From Gallicola sp. (GTDB taxonomy: Bacteria > Bacillota > Clostridia > Tissierellales > Peptoniphilaceae): a stretch of 5,065 nt of DNA. Below, piece by piece: positions 1-5,065 of the stretch. Under the pieces are notes generated by a model. It was not told the DNA's origin. It made no database searches and saw nothing but the letters and a program-made list of their open reading frames with translations. The position numbers were made by a program, and so were the translations under genes. How positions within the stretch are numbered: the stretch's first letter is position 1; the number at the start of each line of letters is the position of its first letter. Location of the stretch: NCBI GenBank assembly GCA_012798975.1, contig JAAZME010000312.1, forward strand, positions 1-5,065, given 5' to 3'.

Positions 1-642
1 ATATCAAGAGGTTTAGGGTCTTCTGCAACTTGCATATTGGCCGGCGTTATCGCAGCAAACCGATATTTGAAAAAGAAAATGACAACAGAAGAGATCTATT
101 TGAAAGCCGTAGCTATTGAAGGACACTGCGACAATATATCCAGCCAGTTTTTTGGCGGGCTTACATTATCTATGCGGGAAGACGATAGAATCTTCTATCG
201 CAAAGCCAATATCCCCTCAGGACTTCTTTGTACGGCATTAATCCCGGATTTTACACTTTCTACCAAAAAGGCAAGAGCTGTGCTTCCTGAGACAGTTTCA
301 TTAACCGATGCGACCTATAATCTATCCCATGCGATGCTTTTTGTAGAAAGCTTAAAAAACGGTCAATTCAAAGATCTTAAATATTTTCTTAAAGATAAGC
401 TTCACGAACCTTATAGATCAAGCCTTATACCAAATTTCGACCGTATTATACAAAAAGCTTATGATCTAGGTGCTTACGGTGCCTTTCTAAGCGGTGCTGG
501 CCCTACTATTATGATTCTCCGCAAAAACGAGGAGAACAGCTTTAAGAAAAATATACAAAACTATTTACACACTCTTGAAGATCAGTGGAAAGCCGTTGAT
601 CTTTCTATCGATAATGAAGGGACAATTATTTCCCAGGATTAG
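1..642 (+). CDS. thrB: Homoserine kinase (ThrB), 5'-truncated by the window edge
   Basis: GHMP-family kinase that phosphorylates the side-chain hydroxyl of L-homoserine with ATP, the step before threonine synthase; cytosolic. The reading frame is open from base 1, so the gene starts outside the window. 213 residues are visible of a usual length near 300, so roughly the first 80-90 are missing. The visible part opens inside the ATP-binding GHMP motif (SRGLGSSAT, bases 4-30), continues with the homoserine-kinase block EGHCDN followed by FGGL (bases about 118-162), then LSTKKARAVLP and the C-terminal glycine-rich motif GAFLSGAGPT (bases about 478-507). Many homologues have Pro where this protein has Cys in EGHxDN; E. 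coli ThrB differs there too, as I recall, so activity is not in doubt. It ends 45 nt before the Cys-rich peptide gene with no terminator between, so readthrough is possible. The ThrB call is secure; an internal TTG at 37 is not a real start. Confidence 0.95.
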   Translation: MSRGLGSSATCILAGVIAANRYLKKKMTTEEIYLKAVAIEGHCDNISSQFFGGLTLSMREDDRIFYRKANIPSGLLCTALIPDFTLSTKKARAVLPETVSLTDATYNLSHAMLFVESLKNGQFKDLKYFLKDKLHEPYRSSLIPNFDRIIQKAYDLGAYGAFLSGAGPTIMILRKNEENSFKKNIQNYLHTLEDQWKAVDLSIDNEGTIISQD

Positions 643-648
643 TATTTA

Positions 649-657
649 TGTTATAAT
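649..657 (+). promoter_or_regulatory. Extended -10 promoter for the ranthipeptide precursor
   Basis: A perfect TATAAT at 652-657 is preceded by TG at 649-650 with one base between, which is a full extended -10 element. The position expected for a -35 with 17-nt spacing (629-634) reads TTTCCC, a poor match, which fits a promoter that relies on the extended -10. Transcription would begin near 664 and give a 5' leader of about 24 nt that contains the ribosome binding site GGAAAGGAG (671-679). It lies immediately after the thrB stop codon, so the peptide can be expressed independently of thrB. Inferred from sequence only. Confidence 0.65.
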
Positions 658-687
658 AAAATGAATTCAAGGAAAGGAGTACATATT

Positions 688-837
688 ATGAAAAAACATA
701 TTTTAACTCTTACCGGCAGCACATTAAAAGATTCTGCTTGCACAGGCGGTTGCGGAGAATGCCAAACTTCTTGCCAATCAGCTTGTAAAACTTCTTGTAC
801 TGTAGCAAATCAAGAATGCGAAAACGAATCTAGATAA
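688..837 (+). CDS. SCIFF-family ranthipeptide precursor (Cys-rich RiPP)
   Basis: A 49-residue ribosomally made precursor peptide. It begins MKKHILTLTGSTLKDS, a short leader, and continues into a Cys-rich core containing CGECQTSCQSAC (residues 22-33) and KTSCTVANQECE (34-45). This matches the SCIFF family (six cysteines in forty-five), the substrate of the radical SAM maturase encoded just downstream. Family products, now called ranthipeptides, carry Cys thioether links to side chains of other residues. By position, Cys33 and Thr38 correspond to the Cys-Thr pair reported for the thermocellin precursor CteA; that mapping is from memory. The six canonical cysteines are 22, 25, 29, 33, 37 and 44. 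A seventh, Cys18, sits at the leader-core junction. The ATG at 688 is supported by GGAAAGGAG at 671-679, 8 nt upstream. There is no signal peptide or membrane segment, and no protease or dedicated exporter is visible nearby. Published work links the family to quorum-like regulation in some clostridia; the function here is unknown. Confidence 0.95.
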   Translation: MKKHILTLTGSTLKDSACTGGCGECQTSCQSACKTSCTVANQECENESR

Positions 838-846
838 CCGGAACAG

Positions 847-877
847 AAAAAAGGATTGAGATGCTCAATCCTTTTTT
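847..877 (+). terminator. Intrinsic terminator / attenuator between precursor and maturase
   Basis: GGATTGAG (853-860) pairs perfectly with CTCAATCC (864-871) around a 3-nt loop ATG. Six A residues before it (847-852) can extend pairing with six T residues after it (872-877), giving up to 14 base pairs and the U tract needed for Rho-independent termination. It starts 10 nt after the peptide stop and ends 24 nt before the maturase start. No separate promoter is obvious in those 24 nt, so the likely effect is partial termination that yields much more precursor than enzyme transcript. The flanking A and T runs would also let it terminate from the other strand. Confidence 0.88.
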
Positions 878-901
878 AAATTACAAATTAAGGAGAAATA
901 G

Positions 902-2269
902 ATGATCCATAAGTATAAAATGAATAATTACAATATCGTCCTCGATGTAAATGGCGGGGCGATCCACGTGGTAGATGATATCACCTATAATATATTAGAC
1001 CTTTATAAAGAAAAAACTCTTGAGGAAATAAAAGAAGTTTTTCATGAATATCCTGCTGAAAAAATCGAAGAAGCCTATAGGGAAATCCAAGAGATGGAAA
1101 ATGAAAACCTCCTGTATTCCTCTGCAGACTATATGGACTCGGAAGATTTCAAAAAAAGAAATCCTGTTTTAAAAGCAATGTGTCTTCATGTAGTACACGA
1201 CTGCAATTTAAAATGCGAGTACTGCTTTGCTTCCCAAGGAGATTTCGGAGGACATAAAGCCTATATGACTGAAGAAGTGGGTAAAAAAGCTATCGACTAT
1301 TTGATTTCTGAATCTGGAAACAGAAAAAATCTGGAAGTAGACTTCTTTGGCGGCGAGCCGCTTATGGATTTTGAACTGGTTAAAACTTTAGTAGAGTACG
1401 GCAATGAGAAAGCTCTGGAACACAACAAGCAGTTTCGTTTTACCATTACTACAAACGGCGTATTATTAGATGACGAAAAAATCGACTATATCAACAAACA
1501 TATGCATAATGTAGTCCTAAGCCTGGATGGACGTAAAGAAATAAACGACTCTATGAGAAAAACGGTCAATGATAAAGGCAGTTACGACCTGATCGTACCG
1601 AAATTCCAGAAGCTTGTAGAAGGCAGAAAGAACAAATACTACTATGTCCGCGGAACTTTCACAAAGAAAAATTTAGACTTCTCGGAAGATGTCAAGCATT
1701 TCAAAGATTTAGGATTCGATCTTGCATCTATCGAGCCTGTAGTAGATTCTGAATACGACGATTATGCCATCACCGAAGAAGATCTAGAAACAATTAAAAA
1801 GGAATACGAAAAACTGGCTATCGAATATGCAAAAGACCAAGTCAAAGGCGATCCTTTCAAATTCTTCCATTTTATGGTTGATCTATCGCAAGGCCCTTGT
1901 ATTATTAAGAGAGTTCAAGGCTGCGGTGCAGGATGCGAGTATGTAGCAGTTACTCCTGAAGGAGATATCTACCCCTGCCATCAATTTGTCGGCAATGAAG
2001 ATTTCAAACTAGGAAATCTCTTAGAAGAAACTATTGAATTTCCTGAAGAAATTACAAAGGGATTCTTAAACTCCCATGTATTTTCAAAACCTTCCTGCGA
2101 AAACTGCTGGGCGAAATTTTACTGTTCCGGCGGCTGTCATGCAAATGCTTATAATTTCAATAAGGATCTGCAAAAACCCTATGAATTAGGATGCGAACTC
2201 CAGCGAAAAAGAACAGAATGCGCGATTATGGTTGAAGTCAGCAAAATGATGGAACAGGCAAATGGATAA
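902..2269 (+). CDS. SCIFF / ranthipeptide maturase, radical SAM-SPASM enzyme
   Basis: 455-residue enzyme predicted to form thioether crosslinks in the upstream Cys-rich peptide by radical SAM chemistry; cytosolic and oxygen sensitive. Residues 1 to about 75 look like the PqqD-like RiPP recognition element that binds the leader. The SAM-cluster motif CNLKCEYC gives Cys101, Cys105 and Cys108, followed by the SAM-binding GGEP at 150-153 and the TTNG strand at 183-186. The C-terminal SPASM domain has Cys341, Cys345, Gly354 and Cys359, then CENC plus C and C (399, 402, 408, 412; spacing CX2CX5CX3C) and Cys431, ligands for two auxiliary 4Fe-4S clusters. Closest characterised relative by architecture is CteB of Clostridium thermocellum. 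The ATG at 902 has AAGGAG at 890-895, 6 nt upstream; Met7 is too far for that site. Its last 8 nt overlap the next gene. Length and motifs are complete, with no sign of damage. Confidence 0.95.
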   Translation: MIHKYKMNNYNIVLDVNGGAIHVVDDITYNILDLYKEKTLEEIKEVFHEYPAEKIEEAYREIQEMENENLLYSSADYMDSEDFKKRNPVLKAMCLHVVHDCNLKCEYCFASQGDFGGHKAYMTEEVGKKAIDYLISESGNRKNLEVDFFGGEPLMDFELVKTLVEYGNEKALEHNKQFRFTITTNGVLLDDEKIDYINKHMHNVVLSLDGRKEINDSMRKTVNDKGSYDLIVPKFQKLVEGRKNKYYYVRGTFTKKNLDFSEDVKHFKDLGFDLASIEPVVDSEYDDYAITEEDLETIKKEYEKLAIEYAKDQVKGDPFKFFHFMVDLSQGPCIIKRVQGCGAGCEYVAVTPEGDIYPCHQFVGNEDFKLGNLLEETIEFPEEITKGFLNSHVFSKPSCENCWAKFYCSGGCHANAYNFNKDLQKPYELGCELQRKRTECAIMVEVSKMMEQANG

Positions 2270-3617
2270 CCCCCTCCGTTCCCCTATCCTTAAGGGGTTA
2301 GAGGAATATCAAAACAAATCCAAACTTCGCTTTCATATGCCAGGACATAAAGGAACACTCCCAGAAGAATTTAATGCCTTAGCTGAGAATCTTTATTCTT
2401 TCGATGTTACGGAGCTTGATGATACAGATGATCTGTACTATCCTGTCTCCTTTTTGGCTGAAAGTTTGAACGATCTGAAAAAGGACCGGAAATCAAAAGA
2501 AAGTTTTTATCTTGTAAATGGTTCCACCGTCGGCATCTTATCCTCTGTAATGGGACTTTTAGATCCGGGGGATAAGATACTGATCGAATCAGGATGTCAT
2601 AAGTCCGTCCATAATGCGGTGAAACTTGGCAGATTAAAGAAAGTTGTATTAGAACAGCCTTCTCATAAAAAAGGTTTCCCCCTTCCCGCTTCTGAAGAAA
2701 AGATCTTCGAAATTTTGGAAGAGGATAAAGATATAAAAATGGTTTTTCTTACCAGACCTAATTATTACGGCTATGCTTCAGACATCGAAAAACTAGCTGC
2801 CTACTGCAGCGAAAGAGGAATCTATACAATAATTGACGAAGCCCACGGCTCCCATTTCGTCTACAGCAGCCTCTTTCCAAAGTCTGCTGTAGAATCAGGC
2901 TGTTCTATCAGTATTAATAGTTTCCATAAAACAATGCCTTCCTTTACACAAACAGCTGTATTAAATATAGGCAGTTTAAACGAAGAGGATATCCAACGAG
3001 TAAGAAGCATGCTCCTTATGCTTCAAACCTCCTCTCCCTCTTTCCTTTTTATCGCATCCCTGGATTTATCCTTTCGTTATATGCAGAAATACAAGGAAAA
3101 ATTCCTATCCTTGAAGAAAATGATTGACTTATTCCTAAGAAAACTTGAGAATAATATCCATATATCAGCAGAAATGGATTCAGAAAAAGATTTTACTAGA
3201 ATACTTCTTTATCCTAAAGGAAATGTTATCGATATGCTTTCTTATTTAGAAAAAAATGGAATCTATGCAGAAATGCACGATGAGAATACTATTGTATTGA
3301 TTTCCACGATACTCGACGAGGAAAGAGATTTTAACCGCCTTTATAATACAATAGAAAATTACAAAAGATCGCCTTCCATAAGTTCTCCGCAAAATAAGAT
3401 CCATGACAATATCGGTCTTCCTTTTTTAGAATGCGAAGGCAAAGAATTGCTAGAAGATATCTACATCTATCCTCCCGGCAGTTTGTATTTAGAAAAAGGA
3501 ACAATTCTCGAAAAGAAACATCTCGTCGAACTGGCAAAGTTTAGAAAACAAAAAATTCGATTGCACAAAAGTGTTTCAAAAAATGACGACCTGCTTTATG
3601 TAAATATTGACAAATAA
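2262..3617 (+). CDS. PLP-dependent Orn/Lys/Arg decarboxylase family protein
   Basis: 451-residue fold-type I PLP enzyme. The family decarboxylates arginine, lysine or ornithine to agmatine, cadaverine or putrescine. Visible motifs: substrate-domain opening FHMPGHKG (24-31), DVTELDDTDDL (48-58), phosphate-loop GSTVG (87-91), CHKS with the likely ring-stacking His113, the cofactor-binding DEAHG (Asp192) and SFHKT with the Schiff-base lysine Lys223. The C-terminal domain is short and ends with YPPG (403-406), as in the compact Bacillus SpeA/YaaO group rather than the long enterobacterial inducible enzymes; at 451 residues it is somewhat shorter than those (about 480-490). Specificity cannot be read from the sequence, so no symbol is given. 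The ATG at 2262 overlaps the maturase stop by 8 nt with only a weak purine stretch upstream (around 2250-2258), so translation is probably coupled to the maturase. Family call firm, substrate open; a role in peptide modification would be speculation. Confidence 0.88.
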   Translation: MDNPLRSPILKGLEEYQNKSKLRFHMPGHKGTLPEEFNALAENLYSFDVTELDDTDDLYYPVSFLAESLNDLKKDRKSKESFYLVNGSTVGILSSVMGLLDPGDKILIESGCHKSVHNAVKLGRLKKVVLEQPSHKKGFPLPASEEKIFEILEEDKDIKMVFLTRPNYYGYASDIEKLAAYCSERGIYTIIDEAHGSHFVYSSLFPKSAVESGCSISINSFHKTMPSFTQTAVLNIGSLNEEDIQRVRSMLLMLQTSSPSFLFIASLDLSFRYMQKYKEKFLSLKKMIDLFLRKLENNIHISAEMDSEKDFTRILLYPKGNVIDMLSYLEKNGIYAEMHDENTIVLISTILDEERDFNRLYNTIENYKRSPSISSPQNKIHDNIGLPFLECEGKELLEDIYIYPPGSLYLEKGTILEKKHLVELAKFRKQKIRLHKSVSKNDDLLYVNIDK

Positions 3618-3635
3618 ACACCTCGAGTGTACTAT
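3607..3635 (+). promoter_or_regulatory. Sigma-A-type promoter for the GntR-ABC transporter operon
   Basis: A perfect -35 hexamer TTGACA lies at 3607-3612, partly inside the last codons of the decarboxylase gene. With the optimal 17-nt spacing the -10 is TACTAT at 3630-3635 (4 of 6 matches to TATAAT). Transcription would start near 3642. A second candidate -10, TACAAT at 3644-3649, lacks a suitably placed -35. The -10 lies inside the dyad at 3628-3647, so a bound regulator would block polymerase. Confidence 0.6.
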
Positions 3636-3647
3636 ATATCTAATACA
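3628..3647. promoter_or_regulatory. Putative GntR (YtrA-type) operator dyad
   Basis: The 20-bp site TGTACTATATATCTAATACA is an imperfect inverted repeat: 16 of 20 positions agree with its own reverse complement, with outer half-sites TGTACTA and TAATACA. An AT-rich dyad with TGTA/TACA ends just ahead of its own gene is typical of YtrA-type GntR regulators. It covers the -10 and the expected transcription start, which fits autorepression of the regulator and the transporter genes. Binding is inferred, not shown. Confidence 0.6.
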
Positions 3648-3651
3648 ATAC

Positions 3652-3662
3652 GGAGGGAGGGG
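3652..3662 (+). promoter_or_regulatory. Ribosome binding site deciding the TTG start of the GntR gene
   Basis: The purine run GGAGGGAGGGG contains two overlapping GGAGG cores, at 3652-3656 and 3656-3660. The second lies 7 nt before TTG at 3668, the right spacing. The next in-frame ATG would remove the first residues of the winged-helix domain and has no such site, so the TTG is the start. Confidence 0.8.
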
Positions 3663-3667
3663 TTCTT

Positions 3668-4030
3668 TTGGATTTTAACGATCATCAACCTATATATATA
3701 CAGATTATGGATTTAATAAAGTTTCGGATTATCCGAGGGGAACTGAAACCTGGTGATAAATTACCGGCTGTTCGGGAAATCGCAGGAGATTTAAAAGTGA
3801 ATCCCAACACAGTTCAAAGGAGTTATAGCGATTTAGAAAGAGAAGGCATTTTATTATCACAAAGAGGTGTAGGGTCTTTTGTCGTAGATAACAAAGAAAT
3901 GTTTGACCGTTTAAGGGAAGAAATGGCCAAAGACATTGTTCAATCTTTTGTCGAGGATATGAATAACCTGGGGTTTCCTCGAGATAAGAGTATTACATTA
4001 ATCAAAGAAAGTTGGGTGAATAATGATTAA
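3668..4030 (+). CDS. GntR-family transcriptional regulator, YtrA subfamily
   Basis: 120-residue DNA-binding repressor. Residues 1 to about 75 form the GntR winged helix-turn-helix: PIYIQIMDLIKFRI (first helix), GELKPGDKLPAVREIA, the recognition-helix region NPNTVQRSYSDLE and the wing GILLSQRGVGSFV. The tail (about 76-120) is only a short helical segment with no FadR- or UTRA-type ligand domain, which defines the small YtrA class; these usually control an adjacent ABC transporter, as here. The start is TTG, chosen because of the strong ribosome binding site 7 nt upstream and because it gives the family's normal N terminus. The stop overlaps the ATPase gene by 8 nt. Likely autoregulated through the dyad at 3628-3647. 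In Bacillus and relatives such regulators respond to cell-wall-active antibiotics or related stress; the inducer here is unknown. Confidence 0.92.
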   Translation: MDFNDHQPIYIQIMDLIKFRIIRGELKPGDKLPAVREIAGDLKVNPNTVQRSYSDLEREGILLSQRGVGSFVVDNKEMFDRLREEMAKDIVQSFVEDMNNLGFPRDKSITLIKESWVNND

Positions 4031-4733
4031 TACAGTAGAAATTCAAAATCTTAAGAAGAAATATGGAAGGAAAACAGCAGTCGACTTGGAACTTCTCACC
4101 TTGGAAGAAGGGACTGTAAACGGATTATTTGGTCCCAACGGTTCCGGCAAAACCACTTTGATAAAAATTCTTTCCGGCATGATTCTCCGCTATAAAGGGG
4201 ATGTTTATATTCAGGGAGAAAAACCAGGCGTGAAAACAAAATCCTTCGTGTCCTATCTGCCTGACCGTAACTTTTTAGGCAATCAAGACAATATTAAAGA
4301 ATCTTTAAAGCTCTTTAATCATTTTTACAAAGATTTTAGTATGGAAAAAGCGAAAAAACTGCTGGAAAATATGCAGCTTGAAGAGAAGATGAAAATTTCC
4401 TCTCTATCGAAAGGTATGGAAGAGAAACTGAACTTAGCCCTTGTCCTTTCTAGAGACGCTAAACTCTTTTTGCTGGACGAGCCTATTGCAGGTGTCGACC
4501 CTGTAGCGAGAGAGCAGATCCTGTCTGCTGTAATCTCAAATATCGATCCTGAAAGCACTATGCTTGTAACAACCCATATTATTAAAGAAATGGAAGGCAT
4601 CTTTGATCGTGCCCTCTTTATTAACGAAGGAAAAATTGTACTCGACGGCAACGCTGAAGACCTTCGTATCGAACGAAAGGCCTCTCTGGATGAAATCTAC
4701 CGCAGGGAATTTGGAGGTGAGGAGATTGAGTAA
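4023..4733 (+). CDS. ABC transporter ATP-binding protein (YtrB-like)
   Basis: 236-residue nucleotide-binding subunit that powers an ABC exporter at the cytoplasmic face of the membrane. Walker A is GPNGSGKT (37-44, Lys43), the signature is LSKGM (128-132, a common variant of LSGGQ in this class), Walker B is LFLLDEP with catalytic Glu153, the D-loop is GVDP (157-160) and the switch histidine is His185 in TTH. The Q-loop region reads SYLPDRNFL, with no glutamine, as often seen in YtrB-type ATPases where Glu or Asp takes the place. All parts are present and the length is normal. The ATG at 4023 lies inside the end of the GntR gene (8-nt overlap) with only a weak ribosome binding site, so translation is probably coupled to the regulator. 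Substrate unknown; the partner is the membrane protein that follows. Confidence 0.93.
   Translation: MINTVEIQNLKKKYGRKTAVDLELLTLEEGTVNGLFGPNGSGKTTLIKILSGMILRYKGDVYIQGEKPGVKTKSFVSYLPDRNFLGNQDNIKESLKLFNHFYKDFSMEKAKKLLENMQLEEKMKISSLSKGMEEKLNLALVLSRDAKLFLLDEPIAGVDPVAREQILSAVISNIDPESTMLVTTHIIKEMEGIFDRALFINEGKIVLDGNAEDLRIERKASLDEIYRREFGGEEIE
4713..4722 (+). promoter_or_regulatory. Ribosome binding site for the TTG-started permease gene
   Basis: GGAGGTGAGG inside the 3' end of the ATPase gene is an excellent Shine-Dalgarno sequence; its GGAGG core (4713-4717) ends 8 nt before the TTG at 4726. No ATG is available at a usable distance in that frame, so the TTG start is well supported. Confidence 0.8.
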
Positions 4734-5065
4734 ATTCTTACAAGTAGAATTCGGAAGAACTGCAAAACTGTTTTTAGGTTTGATTCTTTCTATCATTGTA
4801 GTTAATTTGCTGATGTATCCGACTATTGCGAGTTTATCAGAATCAAATACCCTCTTTCAAGGTCTTGCTATGTCTTTTCTTGTGGTATTGATGTTTGTAC
4901 TGAACTTATTATTTCTTTTTATGATCATCTCTTATTTTAGGCGAGATCTGTATCATGACTCGAGATACTTAATTTTCAGCCTCCCCGTAAGCAGCAAAGG
5001 ATACTTGGGCGCGAAACTTATAAACTCCGTCTTTTGGATTATAATGCTGTTAATTGGAACATTAG
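4726..5065 (+). CDS. ABC-2-type transporter membrane protein, 3'-truncated by the window edge
   Basis: Open from TTG 4726 to the right edge, 113 codons plus one base with no stop; the rest lies outside the window. It is the probable membrane partner of the preceding ATPase. The protein begins MSKFLQVEFGRTAKLF and then has a hydrophobic segment at about 15-31, an extracellular-type loop, a second long hydrophobic segment at about 46-71, and the cytoplasmic block FRRDLYHDSRYLIFSLPVSS (71-90) followed by YLGAKLI (93-99). That SLPVS...AKL pattern is characteristic of ABC-2 permeases of the bacitracin- or lantibiotic-type exporters. A third hydrophobic segment starts near 100. The gene overlaps the ATPase stop by 8 nt and has a strong ribosome binding site. 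No signal peptide is needed. The family call is good; the substrate is unknown. Confidence 0.85.
   Translation, partial: MSKFLQVEFGRTAKLFLGLILSIIVVNLLMYPTIASLSESNTLFQGLAMSFLVVLMFVLNLLFLFMIISYFRRDLYHDSRYLIFSLPVSSKGYLGAKLINSVFWIIMLLIGTL

Noticed and set aside
118..135. Cys in place of the common Pro in the EGHxDN motif of homoserine kinase
   Set aside because: That position varies among homoserine kinases and the surrounding GHMP motifs are intact, so it does not suggest loss of function.
3331..3537. Minus-strand open frame of 68 codons opposite the decarboxylase
   Set aside because: It lies antisense to a conserved gene, has no recognisable domain, and no minus-strand promoter or ribosome binding site supports it.
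3618..3630. Small inverted repeat ACAC/GTGT around CTCGA after the decarboxylase stop, considered as a terminator
   Set aside because: Only 4 base pairs with no T tract following; it cannot form a credible intrinsic terminator.
3724..3736. Perfect palindrome TCGGAT-T-ATCCGA inside the GntR gene, considered as a second operator
   Set aside because: It encodes conserved helix residues (F-R-I-I-R) of the DNA-binding domain, does not resemble the TGTA/TACA dyad upstream, and is short enough to arise by chance.
4136..4420. Possible defect in the ABC ATPase: no glutamine in the Q-loop region and LSKGM in place of LSGGQ
   Set aside because: Both variants are usual in the YtrB-like class, and Walker A, Walker B glutamate and the switch histidine are intact.
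4325..4796. Two overlapping minus-strand open frames (108 and 86 codons) opposite the ATPase and permease
   Set aside because: Their serine- and phenylalanine-rich translations are what the reverse complement of Lys/Glu-rich coding sequence gives; the + strand ATPase motifs are complete, so these are shadows.

Overview
The window looks like chromosomal DNA from a low-GC Firmicute, most likely of the class Clostridia. The evidence is the AT-rich composition and codon use, strong GGAGG-type ribosome binding sites, two TTG starts, and above all a SCIFF (six cysteines in forty-five) peptide with its radical SAM maturase, a pair that is a hallmark of Clostridia. The species cannot be fixed from the sequence. 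All recognised genes are on the + strand and tightly packed, and no insertion sequence, CRISPR array, tRNA or rRNA was seen.

Layout. (1) 1-642: the 3' two thirds of thrB, homoserine kinase (threonine biosynthesis), cut by the left edge. (2) 688-837: a 49-codon Cys-rich ranthipeptide (SCIFF) precursor, easily missed because of its size, with its own extended -10 promoter at about 649-657. (3) 847-877: a strong intrinsic terminator-like hairpin between the precursor and its maturase. (4) 902-2269: the SCIFF maturase, a radical SAM/SPASM enzyme with an N-terminal peptide-recognition region. (5) 2262-3617: a PLP-dependent Orn/Lys/Arg decarboxylase-family protein whose start overlaps the end of the maturase gene by 8 nt. 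(6) 3607-3662: a promoter, an imperfect dyad operator and a strong ribosome binding site. (7) 3668-4030: a YtrA-type GntR regulator, then 4023-4733 an ABC transporter ATPase, then 4726-5065 the start of an ABC-2-type membrane protein that runs off the right edge.

How the genes work together. The first module makes a thioether-crosslinked peptide: the precursor is transcribed in excess over the maturase by partial termination at the hairpin, and the maturase installs Cys thioether links. The decarboxylase is probably co-translated with the maturase, although its family role is amino-acid decarboxylation for polyamines. The second module is a self-regulated GntR-ABC transporter cassette. The GntR protein probably represses its own promoter through the dyad until an inducer (in known relatives, often a cell-envelope stress or peptide antibiotic) relieves it. 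Whether this transporter handles the adjacent ranthipeptide is an open and testable idea, not something the sequence proves.

The core biology (SCIFF peptide plus maturase) is a described family. The less ordinary points are the seventh cysteine in the precursor, the attenuator-like hairpin, the translational overlap with the PLP enzyme, and the repeated 8-nt gene overlaps.
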